Source: Pontibacter russatus
Lineage (GTDB): Bacteria > Bacteroidota > Bacteroidia > Cytophagales > Hymenobacteraceae
Direction of reading: 5' to 3'
Assembly: GCF_009931655.1 (NCBI RefSeq)
Contig: NZ_CP047984.1
Location: 4,901,850-4,965,849 of the forward strand
DNA: 64,000 bases
Part shown: positions 42,900 through 52,336 of the stretch, piece after piece
How the letters are laid out: each line of letters begins with the position of its first letter
Numbering within the stretch: the stretch's first letter is position 1
Position numbers and translations under genes: made by a program
Notes under the pieces: model-generated
What the model saw: only the letters and a program-made list of their open reading frames with translations
Database searches by the model: none
What the model was told of the DNA's origin: nothing

Positions 42900-44165
42900 A
42901 TGAAAAGGCCTCTTCTTCTCCTATACTTCCTGGTACTGGCCGCCACAGCCTTCGCCCAGACAGATACCACGCAGCAGATAGTTCCTGGTCGGCGCAACAG
43001 CCCGGCGCAGCAGCAAAAGCCATATGTCATCCTAATCTCAGCGGATGGTTTCCGGTATGATTATGCTGATAAATATGAGGCGAAGAACCTGCAGGCGCTG
43101 CGGGCACAGGGCGTAGCGGCGGCATCCATGGTACCGTCGTTCCCTTCCAAGACTTTCCCGAACCACTATACCCTCGTCACGGGCATGTACCCGGCCACGC
43201 ACGGGCTCATCAACAACCATTTTTACGACCCGCAGCGGAAGGAGTATTATACCATGCGCGAAAGGAGCAAAGTGGAGGACGGCAGTTGGTACGGCGGCGT
43301 GCCGCTGTGGGTGCTGGCCGAGCAGCAGCAGATGCTCACGGCCAGCTATTACTGGGTAGGCTCTGAGGCGCCCATCAAAGGCATCCGCCCCACCTACTAC
43401 TACCTGTATAACGAGGATGCGGCGTTTGAGGACCGGGTGGAAACGGTGGTGGACTGGCTGCAACTGCCGGAGGAGAAACGGCCGCACCTCATCACCTTTT
43501 ACCTGCCGGAGGTAGACCATGCCGGGCACGACTTCGGGCCCGATGCACCTGAGACGAAGACGGCGGTCCAGCAACTGGATGCCAACATCCTAAAACTGAC
43601 GGAGGCGGTTGCCACCACGGGGCTGCCGGTGAACTTCATATTCGTATCGGACCACGGCATGACCCAAATTGATACAGAGAACACCTTGCCGCTGCCCGCT
43701 GCTGTGGATACTGCAAAGTTTATCGTGTCGGGCGGGGGCATGGTGGTGGAGCTGCACGCCAAAGACAGGAACGCCATCAAAAGCACCTACCGGAAACTGA
43801 AAAAAGAAGCGGAAGGCTATAAGGTGTACCGCAAACAAAACATGCCCCGGCACCTGCATTATGGCGCTAAGGCTGACGCTTTCCACCGTATCGGCGACAT
43901 TCTGCTGCTGACGGAAGCGCCCCTGGTTTTCAATTTCTCAGCGCGCCCTCCGGCTCCCGGCGCGCATGGCTACGATCCGGCCGAAGTAAAAGACATGCAC
44001 GCCACCTTTTACGCCTGGGGCCCGGCTTTCCGGAAAGGCATCAGGATTACTGCTTACCAGAACATTCATATATACCCGCTTGTGGCAGAGATACTCGGCT
44101 TGCCCTATACCCACAAAATCGACGGGAAGAAAGAACTTGCAGCGGAAGTGCTCAAGCGCAGGTAG
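42900..44165 (+). CDS. Nucleotide pyrophosphatase/phosphodiesterase (alkaline phosphatase fold)
   Basis: 421 residues with a signal peptide (LLLLYFLVLAATAFAQ). The NPP-type active site is clear: ISADGFR with zinc-binding D49, SFPSKTFPNHYTLVTG with nucleophile T85, EVDHAGHDFGP, VSDHGM, and GAHGYDP near the C-terminus. Two-zinc enzymes of this type hydrolyse nucleotide or phospholipid phosphodiesters outside the cytoplasm. The exact substrate is not readable. It lies about 90 bases after the RES toxin and could be read by leakage, but it looks independent. Confidence 0.9.
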   Translation: MKRPLLLLYFLVLAATAFAQTDTTQQIVPGRRNSPAQQQKPYVILISADGFRYDYADKYEAKNLQALRAQGVAAASMVPSFPSKTFPNHYTLVTGMYPATHGLINNHFYDPQRKEYYTMRERSKVEDGSWYGGVPLWVLAEQQQMLTASYYWVGSEAPIKGIRPTYYYLYNEDAAFEDRVETVVDWLQLPEEKRPHLITFYLPEVDHAGHDFGPDAPETKTAVQQLDANILKLTEAVATTGLPVNFIFVSDHGMTQIDTENTLPLPAAVDTAKFIVSGGGMVVELHAKDRNAIKSTYRKLKKEAEGYKVYRKQNMPRHLHYGAKADAFHRIGDILLLTEAPLVFNFSARPPAPGAHGYDPAEVKDMHATFYAWGPAFRKGIRITAYQNIHIYPLVAEILGLPYTHKIDGKKELAAEVLKRR

Positions 44166-44593
44166 CCATATGCCATTCCCTCTGATCTGAAAAACACAAA
44201 AGCCGGGCCTCCTGATGTGAGGGAGAGCGGCTTATACACTTAGCTGAATCTGTATATAACCCTACTCGCTGTCTCGGCTCGGCTGGTATATCGGAAAACC
44301 AAGGCCCAGGCCATGTCCCGCCTGTGTTACGCCAGCAGAGATGTCGGCATTCGTGCGGACGTGGCCAAGCGTTTCTTCGGGGCCGCAATGTCAGCAACGG
44401 AATGGGCATAACCCGTTCTGAGTCCACATACGCGCGAAACTACGGCGTCTCCCTCACTGTCCTCCATGAAACTGCCTCCTAAATCCGATAATGGCCTCAC
44501 CGAACCACTTGTGCGTAGGTGCCGCCCCTTCAGGGAAGTAATAACGGACAGACGGCGGCAGGCCATATCTCCAGATCTCGCCAGCGTCATATA
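44166..44593. other. Intergenic region between convergent genes
   Basis: No credible gene. Open frames on the minus strand (for example 44327-44590) have no recognisable family features and no signal. No strong hairpin was found. Confidence 0.5.
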
Positions 44594-45982
44594 TTACAGC
44601 GGGTAAATTCTGTTTCGCTCCGCCACTGTCACCGGGAAGTGGTAGGTGTCCTCTATCAGTTTTTTCAGAGCCCTTGTGGCGGCCTCCTCGCCGTGGTTTA
44701 GAAAAACCCGCTTTGGCGGGCGCTCAAACTTGCCCAGCCACCACAGCAAATCCCCCTGGTCGGCATGTGCGGAGAGGGAGCCGATCTGGCTTATCTCAGC
44801 TTTAACCTCGAATTCCTCCCCCTCAATCTCAGTGGTTGCGGCCCCGCTGCTCAACTGGTGGCCGCGGGTGCCGGCAGCCTGGTGCCCCACCAGCAGCACA
44901 GTGTTTTTGCTGTCGCCCACCAACTGCTTCAGGTAGTAGAGAACGCGGCCTCCGGTGGCCATGCCGCTCCCGGCAATAATTATTTTGCTTTTCGGGCCGT
45001 CCGCGTTCAGGACGTTCAGGGTTTCCTCAAAGCTGCCGATGATGTGTACGTTTTTGGTCAGGCTGTCGCACTCAGCCTCCGAAAGGTTGTGCCAGTCGCG
45101 GTGCCGCTGGAAAATCTCCGTTATGCCGGACCCCATCGGGGAATCGAGGTATATCGGGAGCGCCGGAATGCTCTTTTCGTCCATCAGGTTGTTCAGGATC
45201 AGGATAATCTCCTGGGCCCGCTCCACGGCAAAACTGGGGATGACCAGGTTGCCGCCTTTCTCAAACGTGTGCTTCACCACCTCCTCCAGCGCCTGGTAAG
45301 GCGACACCGAATTATCGTGCAGTTTGTCTCCGTAAGTAGCCTCCATGATGATATAATCTGCCTCCGGCAGGGTGGTGGGGCCGTCGAGAATGAGCGGCTC
45401 CCGCTGCCCCAGATCTCCTGAGAATACAAACCGGTGCCCTTCCACCTCCAACTCCACCAGGGCAGAACCGAGGATATGCCCGCTCTTATGAAACCGGAAC
45501 CGCACGTCATCGTCTAACTGCACCCATTCGTTGTCACCGTAGGTTTGGAAGAGGTCCATCGTGCGGTTCACGTGCTTTTGCCTGTAGAGCGGCTTTAGGG
45601 GCTTGCTGCCTTCGCTGCGCTTGCGGTTGGCCTCCCGGGCGTCCTCTTCCTGTATATGGGCGCTGTCCTGCAGTATCACCCCGGTGATGTCGCGCGAGGG
45701 AGTGGTGGCGTAAACCGGGCCGGTAAAGCCTTTCTTCACCAGCACCGGCAGGAAGCCGCTGTGGTCGAGGTGGCCGTGTGTCAGGATGATGCCGTCCAGT
45801 TCGGAGGGATTGAAGGGGAGTTTCTTCAGCTTGTTCAGTTTGCGCTCCGACTTGCTGCCCTGGAACAGGCCGCAGTCGATGAGCAGTTTGTGTTTGTGTG
45901 TCTGCAAGAGCGTCTTGGAGCCAGTAACCGTGCCAGCCGCACCAATAAACAGCAGTTGCACCAAGGATTTGTCGTTTGCCAT
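44594..45982 (-). CDS. MBL-fold beta-CASP RNA-processing nuclease-type protein
   Basis: 462 residues. The metallo-beta-lactamase core has FIGAAGTVTGSKTLL, LIDCGLFQG, the zinc motif THGHLDHSG (69-74) and SGHILGSALVELE, FSGDLGQ. The beta-CASP insertion follows (EATYGDKLHD, VIPSFAVERAQEIILIL, SPMGSGIT, IIAGSGMATGGRVLYYL), and the final LSAHADQGDLLWWL and FLNHGEEAATRAL close the site. Such proteins process RNA 3' or 5' ends, as in archaeal and bacterial CPSF-like enzymes. Convergent with the phosphodiesterase gene. Confidence 0.92.
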   Translation of the reverse strand: MANDKSLVQLLFIGAAGTVTGSKTLLQTHKHKLLIDCGLFQGSKSERKLNKLKKLPFNPSELDGIILTHGHLDHSGFLPVLVKKGFTGPVYATTPSRDITGVILQDSAHIQEEDAREANRKRSEGSKPLKPLYRQKHVNRTMDLFQTYGDNEWVQLDDDVRFRFHKSGHILGSALVELEVEGHRFVFSGDLGQREPLILDGPTTLPEADYIIMEATYGDKLHDNSVSPYQALEEVVKHTFEKGGNLVIPSFAVERAQEIILILNNLMDEKSIPALPIYLDSPMGSGITEIFQRHRDWHNLSEAECDSLTKNVHIIGSFEETLNVLNADGPKSKIIIAGSGMATGGRVLYYLKQLVGDSKNTVLLVGHQAAGTRGHQLSSGAATTEIEGEEFEVKAEISQIGSLSAHADQGDLLWWLGKFERPPKRVFLNHGEEAATRALKKLIEDTYHFPVTVAERNRIYPL

Positions 45983-46258
45983 AAGAGCTTTGAGGTTTGT
46001 GTATAGAAGCGGGTCGGTGCCTTAGATCGATGGTGGATGTGGTGGTCTAATACGTGCCGCCGCTGCCGAAGGACTAAATTCCAGCTACGTATATGAATTT
46101 CAAAAGCAGGATGTGGGCGGCTTGGGCTGCCGTTCCCGGTACGCTATATAATCTACAGGCATGTATAAATCCTGCCTTTGTGCCTCCGGTGCGGGTCGGG
46201 ATGCCGTATCATACAATTTGAATGACGAAGTTAGCTAGGAAGAATCTAAGGGTTAGCT

Positions 46259-47005
46259 ATGAAGAAACTAGAGCATAAAGTGGTGTTCATAACGGGCGGA
46301 AACTCGGGTATCGGCAAGGCGTGTGCCCTGGAGGCAGCGAAAGAGGGCGCAAAGGTGGTGGTGGCCGATCTGCCCCGCGTGAAGCACGAACAAACGATGG
46401 AGGAAATAAAAGCCCATGGGGCCGAAACGCTTTTTGTGCCGGTTGACGTGGCGGATGTGGCAAGCGTAAAAAGTGCTATCGGCACAACGGTGGCGAATTT
46501 CGGACGGCTGGACGTGGCCCTGAACAACGCCGGGATTGGCGGGGTGTATTCCGGCATCCACGACATGGAGGAGCGTGTGTGGGAGAAGATAATCGCCGTG
46601 AACCTGACGGGGCAGTTCTACTGCGTGAAATACGAACTGCAGCAGTTTCTGAAGCAGGGCGGAGGCGTCATCGTGAACATGGCGTCGCTGGCCGGGCTGA
46701 TGGCCGAGCGGGGACTGGCGGCCTACACCGCCGCCAAGCACGGCTTGGTTGGCCTCACCAAAAACATAGCCGTGCAGTATGCCGACCGAAATATCCGCGC
46801 CAACGCCATCTGCCCCTACTATACCGACACGCCCATGCTGCGCGCCGTACCGCAGGAGATGCTGCAACACTGGGCGTCAGGCACGCCTGCCAATCGGCTG
46901 GGCAGGGCAGAGGAGATAGCCAAAGCTTTTCTGTACTTCGCCTCCGACGACTCAAGTTACTGCAACGGCACCCACCTGGCTGTAGACGGGGGCGCACAGG
47001 CTTAA
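46259..47005 (+). CDS. Short-chain dehydrogenase/reductase
   Basis: 248 residues, classical SDR. The cofactor motif is TGGNSGIGKA (12-21), with an aspartate after strand 2 (VVVADLP, near 37) favouring NAD. NNAG is at 89-92, and the catalytic serine, tyrosine and lysine are S143, Y156 and K160 (VNMASLAG, YTAAKHG). The C-terminal YCNGTHLAVDGGAQA is typical. Substrate unknown; such enzymes act on sugars, steroids or 3-oxoacyl groups. It is a single gene that converges on the amidase gene. Confidence 0.9.
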   Translation: MKKLEHKVVFITGGNSGIGKACALEAAKEGAKVVVADLPRVKHEQTMEEIKAHGAETLFVPVDVADVASVKSAIGTTVANFGRLDVALNNAGIGGVYSGIHDMEERVWEKIIAVNLTGQFYCVKYELQQFLKQGGGVIVNMASLAGLMAERGLAAYTAAKHGLVGLTKNIAVQYADRNIRANAICPYYTDTPMLRAVPQEMLQHWASGTPANRLGRAEEIAKAFLYFASDDSSYCNGTHLAVDGGAQA

Positions 47006-47102
47006 TCTATATATAGCCCTGTCCGCAGGTGTTATATATGGCAGCCCCTCAGAAAGCGACATTCGCCTCTGTAAAGCAGGCGGCCTTATATACCCCAGCC
47101 TG

Positions 47103-47116
47103 AGCTATATATAGCT
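47103..47116. repeat. 14-base TATATA palindrome between convergent genes
   Basis: AGCTATATATAGCT, perfect, in the 156-base gap between the SDR and amidase genes, which also holds a near match to the recurring TTATATATGGC word at 47032-47044. Confidence 0.6.
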
Positions 47117-47161
47117 TAAGCTTGAATGAAGAAAATAGCTGCGAAGGCGACTGCTGCAGCC

Positions 47162-48196
47162 TTACTTCGCTCGGAAGTCGGAGATGATGCCTTCGGCGAT
47201 CCAGTTTGCGAGGGCCTGCCGGTTGTTTGCGCTCACGAAGCGCCGCTGGTCGAGGTCGTTCTTGATGTTGCCCAATTCAATGAAAACCGTGGGCGGGTCG
47301 CTGTACTTGATCACATACAGGCTGCTGCGGTCCGACACAGTGCCGGAGTATTCGCGGTTGGGCTGGTGCTGCCGGTAGTTTGTGGTGAAGGTCCGGTGGA
47401 TGGCATCGGCCAGTTTCTGCCCCAGCAGGCTGTTTTTGTGGTGGTAGAAGAACACGTCGATTTTCTGGCCCTTGCTGCGGCTGTCGACGTGGATGGAGAG
47501 CATGCGCTGGTAAGCGCCTTTGTGTTTGGCGTGCAGTTTGTTGATGGCCGAGGTGCGCTGGTGCAGCCGCTCGCGCTGGTCCAGCGACACTTTCTGCGCA
47601 GAGTAGTTTACTTCGTCGCGGTCTATCTTCAGGATGGCCTCGTCGCGAATGCCGTCGTTCTCGTCCTGCATGATCATATAAACGGTGGCACCGTGCTGCA
47701 TCAGGCGGCGGGCCAGGCGGGCAGTTACGTCGTAGGCGTATTCGTCTTCCGCCAGCATGTGCGAGCCGTACTTGCCGATAGCCCCCGGATCCGGGCCTCC
47801 GTGCCCCGACACCAGGTAATACACCGCGCCTTTCAGTTGCTGATCCAGTATTTCCACCCGCTCATATTTTTTACCGAAGAGCGGAATAGTGGCGGTGAGG
47901 CCAGAGGTCACTTTCAGGGTGGCAGGCTCAGCTTTCGCCTCCGCAGGGTTTGGCTCGGCTGTGTCGATGGGGAGCAGGTACGTTCTGCCCGTGTACAGGC
48001 TGTTGCCTTTGCCAATGTTTTCTTTGTTCAGGTCGAGGAAAGGAGCCAGGTGAACCGAAGGGTCGAGCCCGTGCCGGCGCAGCAGGAGGTAAATGCCATC
48101 GCCTGCCTTGGCCACCACCTGCGGGTAAGACGCCTGCTGGCTGAAGGCTTGTGTTGAAAAGGTGTATAAAATGAGAAGGAGAAAACTAACTCGCAC
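47162..48196 (-). CDS. N-acetylmuramoyl-L-alanine amidase
   Basis: About 344 residues. A signal peptide (VSFLLLILYTFSTQAFS) leads to a LysM-like segment (VVAKAGDGIYLLLRRHGLDP, KENIGKGNSLYTGRTYLLP) and then an Amidase_3 domain: VSGHGGPDPGAIG with the first zinc histidine, EDEYAYDVTARLARRL with the glutamate, LSIHVDSRSKGQ with the second histidine, and PTVFIELGNIKN with the catalytic glutamate. It cleaves the amide between MurNAc and the peptide stem, acting in the periplasm during septum splitting or remodelling. No ATG is present: the start is GTG at 48196, or the GTG at 48229 with a longer, less signal-like lead. Confidence 0.88.
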   Translation of the reverse strand: MRVSFLLLILYTFSTQAFSQQASYPQVVAKAGDGIYLLLRRHGLDPSVHLAPFLDLNKENIGKGNSLYTGRTYLLPIDTAEPNPAEAKAEPATLKVTSGLTATIPLFGKKYERVEILDQQLKGAVYYLVSGHGGPDPGAIGKYGSHMLAEDEYAYDVTARLARRLMQHGATVYMIMQDENDGIRDEAILKIDRDEVNYSAQKVSLDQRERLHQRTSAINKLHAKHKGAYQRMLSIHVDSRSKGQKIDVFFYHHKNSLLGQKLADAIHRTFTTNYRQHQPNREYSGTVSDRSSLYVIKYSDPPTVFIELGNIKNDLDQRRFVSANNRQALANWIAEGIISDFRAK

Positions 48197-48229
48197 AAAA
48201 TAAAAGTTTAGCAACGAAAAAGAAACCAC

Positions 48230-48605
48230 AGCTATAGTACAAAAAAAATCCTACCGATGAAAATCCTCAGAAGCCACTGGATGCTATATAGCTGAAAGCC
48301 AGTATAAACGGAAGAAGCAATTTTCGGTCATACAGACAAACCTTTATAGCTTCCGCCGAAGCTTCCTTCCGGAGAAGGTGCTATGCCATTGCATGTGTTA
48401 TATATAAAGCGGCTATGTATAATGCGGCTGAAGCCGCTGCGAACCACGCTTCTTTCACAATCCGATGTACGGCGGCAGGAACAGTGAAAGCATCTTGCTG
48501 CGCAGCGGCTTCGTACTGCAAACGATGTAAGCCAGCGGCTATTTCATATCTTCACCACAAAAGGGCGGTGTTCACGCTGGCAAAGCTGCATCCTGTTATA
48601 TATAT
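48230..48605. other. Divergent intergenic region before ZIP gene
   Basis: No gene seen. A run of TATATATATA stands directly before the ZIP start codon at 48606. No certain promoter. Confidence 0.5.
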
Positions 48606-49430
48606 ATGGAGGTAATTGAAAATTTTTTTAGGGAAATAGGTCCCATTTACGCGGCCTTGCTGGCAACGGTTTTCACCTGGTTTGTCACCATGCTGGGGGC
48701 CGGCATGATTTTCTTCTTCAGGTCGATGAACCGGAAGTGGCATGATGTGATGCTGGGCTTCACCGGTGGCGTGATGCTGGCCGCCAGTTTCTGGTCGCTG
48801 CTGAGCCCGTCCATCGAGCTGTCCGAAAAAGTATTCCCGGACATGCCCTGGATGCCCGCCGCAGTCGGGTTTTTGGCAGGGGCGCTCTTTATTTTCGGGC
48901 TCGATAAGCTGGCACCGCACCTGCACATCAACTTCAGGGAAGAGGAGACGGAGGGGGTGAAGACGAAATGGCACCGGACTACTTTGCTTATCCTGGCCAT
49001 TACACTGCACAACATCCCGGAGGGACTGGCCGTGGGCGTGCTGTTCGGCGCGGCAGCGAACGGCGCGGACGGCGTCACCTATTCGGCGGCCATTGCCCTG
49101 GCCATGGGCATCGGGCTGCAGAACTTTCCGGAGGGCTTTGCCGTGGCGATGCCGCTTCGCAGGCAGGGCGTGAGCCGCCGCAAGAGCTTCTGGTACGGGC
49201 AACTGTCGGCGGTGGTGGAGCCTGTGGCGGGTGTGCTGGGAGCCTGGGCGGTCTTGAGCATCCAACCCATCCTGCCCTATGCGCTGGCCTTTGCGGCGGG
49301 CGCCATGATATTTGTGGTGGTGGAGGAGGTGATACCGGAAACGCAGCGCGATAAAAATACGGACCTGGCCGTATTGGGCCTGATAGGCGGGTTTGTGCTG
49401 ATGATGGTGCTGGACGTAGCATTCGGTTAA
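48606..49430 (+). CDS. ZIP-family divalent metal transporter
   Basis: 274 residues with eight predicted membrane helices. The metal site is formed by HNIPEG (135-140) in the fourth helix and QNFPEG (172-177) in the fifth. The loop between helices 3 and 4 has His/Glu residues (HLHINFREEETEG). The closeness to GufA-type ZIP proteins suggests import of zinc, iron or similar ions. The TATATATA run just before the ATG leaves no Shine-Dalgarno site, as is usual here. Convergent with the DUF983 gene. Confidence 0.92.
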   Translation: MEVIENFFREIGPIYAALLATVFTWFVTMLGAGMIFFFRSMNRKWHDVMLGFTGGVMLAASFWSLLSPSIELSEKVFPDMPWMPAAVGFLAGALFIFGLDKLAPHLHINFREEETEGVKTKWHRTTLLILAITLHNIPEGLAVGVLFGAAANGADGVTYSAAIALAMGIGLQNFPEGFAVAMPLRRQGVSRRKSFWYGQLSAVVEPVAGVLGAWAVLSIQPILPYALAFAAGAMIFVVVEEVIPETQRDKNTDLAVLGLIGGFVLMMVLDVAFG

Positions 49431-49599
49431 ACAGGTTGTGCCTTAGAGTGGGCAGCTTCTAACTGCAGTACAGCACGTAGCTCCTTTAGAGCGAATAACT
49501 TCTATACAGGAACCCGCCAGTTTATATCTCCTTTGTAACCTGATTCGGCAATAGAAAGTGTGCAGCCGCGCTGGCACAGGACGGCTGCCTTAAGCTTGG

Positions 49600-49992
49600 T
49601 TACTCACGGGCAGGCTTGCAGGGCCCTTTGTACCGGATGAAAAAGTTGATCCAGGTGCTGCGCGAAAGCCTGAAGTTGATGGGGAGCAATCCGACCACCA
49701 CCACCAGCAGCACCGCAATCATCATAGACATGGTTACTTCTTCCACCAGAAAGCTCAGCGCAATCCAAACGGCAATGAAGATGGCGGTGCTGAAAGCGTA
49801 ACTCACAAACATAGCGCCGTAATAATAGCCGGGCTCGGGCTCAAAAAACTGCCCGCAGCAGGAGCACTTCTCGTTCATTTCCGAAAACCTGCGCGGGCTA
49901 TACAGAGTGCCTTTCGGGAACATATCCCCTTCGTGGCACCGCGGGCACTTGGTATTGATAATGCTGTACAGCATGGTGTCTTTCCAACTCAT
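49600..49992 (-). CDS. DUF983 zinc-ribbon membrane protein
   Basis: 130 residues. Two CxxC pairs (TKCPRCHEGDMF and CSCCGQFFEPE) form a probable zinc ribbon in the N-terminal cytosolic part; PGYYYGAMFVSYAFS begins the first of two membrane helices. This is the DUF983 pattern, of unknown function, common across Bacteroidota and Alphaproteobacteria. The end (STWINFFIRYKGPC) is also typical. Single gene. Confidence 0.85.
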   Translation of the reverse strand: MSWKDTMLYSIINTKCPRCHEGDMFPKGTLYSPRRFSEMNEKCSCCGQFFEPEPGYYYGAMFVSYAFSTAIFIAVWIALSFLVEEVTMSMMIAVLLVVVVGLLPINFRLSRSTWINFFIRYKGPCKPARE

Positions 49993-50133
49993 CTTTCTCT
50001 GGTCTTCTGCTTTCTATACAAAGATACGGAATAACTGCGCTGACCTGACTGGACATATTACACGAAATACTGGACAATCGAACCAGAGCCCGGGGATGGA
50101 TATGAAAGCGGACAGCTATATTTAGACGGGGCC

Positions 50134-51012
50134 TCAGTGCTGGGCATTTCTGAACTGTTCCGGGGTCTGGCCGGTGTGCTTTTTAAAGAAGCGGAAAAAG
50201 TAGGCGTTGTCGAAGTAACCCAGTCTGGCGGCCACCTCCGAAACGGTGAGGTGCGAGTGTACCAGCAGCCTGCGGGCCTCCAGCAGCACACGCTCCTGTA
50301 TCAGCTCGTTTACAGTCTTGTTGATGGCCCGCCGGCAGGTGTCGTTCAGCTGCTTTGCCGTTACGTGCAGCTTGTCGGCGTAAAAGCGCACGGGCAAATG
50401 CGCTTTATAGTGCTGGTCAATGAGTTGCTCCAGGGCCTGCACTTGGGACAGCAGCGGGGCGGGTATCTGGCCGGAGGGGTTTTGCTCCTGATAGCGGCGC
50501 CTCAGCAGGATGAGCAGAATATCGAGGTAGTCACGGATCACGTCCTCCACCATCGGCTTTTGCGCCTCGTGCTCCCGTTGCATAGGCCGGATTACCTCCA
50601 GGATGGCCTCATCGCCCGGGGGGTGCAGCAGGAGCAGGGGCATGTGGTAAGGGGCATGGAAAAAGGGGAAGCGGTTGAGTTTCTGATGCGGAAACTCAAC
50701 TCTGAAATAGGCAGAAGTGAAGAAGATGATATAGCCGTCCGTGTCGTCGGACAGCTGCCAGCTGTGTACCTGCCCCGGCGCAAGGAAAAACATGGTGTTG
50801 GCTTGCACCGGATAGGCCTCAAAATCAATGGTATGGGTGCCGTGCCCTTTGCTGATATACAGCAGGATATAGAAATTGTGCTTGTGCGGCCGCTGAATGA
50901 ACTGGTGCTCCCGCAGGTGGGCTGCAAAAGAACGCAGGTAGAAATAGCTTTCCTTCTGCTCCTGCGCATGAAAGTCCTGGATCTGGTAGACAGGCAAATG
51001 TTCATCAGGCAT
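50134..51012 (-). CDS. AraC-family transcriptional regulator
   Basis: 292 residues. The N-terminal half is a cupin-like sensor domain (HLREHQFIQRPHKHNFYILL, FEAYPVQANTMFFLAPGQVH). The C-terminal 100 residues hold the two helix-turn-helix units (RFYADKLHVTAKQLNDTCRR and SEVAARLGYFDNAYFFRFFK, KKHTGQTPEQFR). The ligand is unknown. It is not next to an obvious target; the FUSC-type gene upstream on the same strand is separated by 240 bases. Confidence 0.9.
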   Translation of the reverse strand: MPDEHLPVYQIQDFHAQEQKESYFYLRSFAAHLREHQFIQRPHKHNFYILLYISKGHGTHTIDFEAYPVQANTMFFLAPGQVHSWQLSDDTDGYIIFFTSAYFRVEFPHQKLNRFPFFHAPYHMPLLLLHPPGDEAILEVIRPMQREHEAQKPMVEDVIRDYLDILLILLRRRYQEQNPSGQIPAPLLSQVQALEQLIDQHYKAHLPVRFYADKLHVTAKQLNDTCRRAINKTVNELIQERVLLEARRLLVHSHLTVSEVAARLGYFDNAYFFRFFKKHTGQTPEQFRNAQH

Positions 51013-51256
51013 ATGGCTCCCGGATATTAGCGTTAGAAGATGGCCCGCATCATATAAAATTAAGGTTTAGCCGCGCTTATATATGAATGGCGGCTACCTG
51101 TATATAAATCCAACGGAATAAGAGCGGCTAATACAGAAGCAGGCAGCTTCAGCCGATACGGGAGTAGCGTATTCAAAAGTTAAATTACTTTTCCATCAGC
51201 GTGTGAATTATTTATATATGCCTGCCACGGAATAAGTTGCCTGTGCCGCATTGCCT

Positions 51257-52336
51257 TCACCTGCCGTAATTTTTCCCGGTGTTTTGCCGCTCGGTTTCCT
51301 TCACGATGCGGCTCAGGTCGGTCAGCACGCTCCCTATATCGCGCAGCACCTCCGGCGAGTCCACATTCCTGAAGTCTGCCAGGCACATTGCCTGCTCAGC
51401 GCGCGCTTCCTGCACCTTCTTACTCAGCAGGGCCAGGTTGGTTTCAGAAGGGTCAGCCACCGTTTCGCCGAAAACCGCGATGCACCCTGCCGTGGCCTCC
51501 ATGGCCCGCTGCAACTGCCGGATGTTCGTGTACTCCACCTGAAACGCGTGGCGCTGCTGCAAATCGTGCAGGCTCCGGCGTATTCCCCTGATCTGTACCG
51601 TTATATGCTCCAGTTTGCTGACGCTTACGGCCAGGCGGCTGAGGTGGGTGCGCTTGTGCGTCAGAAATGGGTTGTACTTCAGGCTCTGCTCCGCCAGTTT
51701 GAGCGTCTCCTGGCATTTCCCGGTTTCGCTTATCAGGGCATCCACTTCGGAGCGACCGGTTTTCCCCCGCCTGCTGTCCAATACTAAAAGAACGTGCAGG
51801 CTTTTGAGGGTGTCGGCGGCCAGGCTGCTGGCCTTGATGATGCCGCGCTCCACATCCGGGATGGCGTTCTGCGGCACGATCAGGGCATTTATCAGAACGG
51901 CGATTCCCGAACCCAGTACCGTTTCGATGATGCGGGCGAGGGCGTAGCCTTCCTCATTCTGGCCGAAGGCGAGCACCAGGAAGGAGCTGATGGCCACCTG
52001 CGAGATGATCTGCGGGTTCATCCGGAGGGCTTTGGCAGTGCCCATCCCCAGCAGGATCACAAAGAAAATGGAGACAGCGCCAATCCGGAACCAGTGCCCC
52101 AGCAGCATGCTCAGCAGCACGCCCCCCACAATGCCGATGATGCGCTGGGTGGCCTTTTCCACAGAGTCGGCCACGGTCACCTGCACCGTCAGGATGGCGG
52201 CGAGGGCGGCAAAGTACGGATAGTCGCCGTGCAGCAGGCTGGCGGCTACAAACCATGAGAGGGCAGCCGCCAGCGCCGTTTTGACGATTTGCTGCGTCAA
52301 CCCAAAACGCGCTAATATTTCTGCGTTCCTATTCAA
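51257..52336 (-). CDS. FUSC / aromatic-acid-exporter-like membrane protein
   Basis: 359 residues. Six membrane helices occupy residues 15-160 (ALSWFVAASLL, YFAALAAILTVQVTVADSVE, IIGIVGGVLLSMLLGHWF, VSIFFVILLGMGTAKAL, VAISSFLVLAFGQ, IETVLGSGIAVLINALIVP), followed by a helical cytosolic part of about 190 residues. VTVADSVEKATQRIIGIVGG is the typical signature of the DUF939/FUSC group. Exporters of aromatic acids are known in the group, but the substrate here is undetermined. Preceded by a 460-base gap. Confidence 0.85.
   Translation of the reverse strand: MNRNAEILARFGLTQQIVKTALAAALSWFVAASLLHGDYPYFAALAAILTVQVTVADSVEKATQRIIGIVGGVLLSMLLGHWFRIGAVSIFFVILLGMGTAKALRMNPQIISQVAISSFLVLAFGQNEEGYALARIIETVLGSGIAVLINALIVPQNAIPDVERGIIKASSLAADTLKSLHVLLVLDSRRGKTGRSEVDALISETGKCQETLKLAEQSLKYNPFLTHKRTHLSRLAVSVSKLEHITVQIRGIRRSLHDLQQRHAFQVEYTNIRQLQRAMEATAGCIAVFGETVADPSETNLALLSKKVQEARAEQAMCLADFRNVDSPEVLRDIGSVLTDLSRIVKETERQNTGKNYGR

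Noticed and set aside
44327..44590. Possible small minus-strand gene before the MBL gene
   Set aside because: Composition is not protein-like and no family or signal is recognisable.
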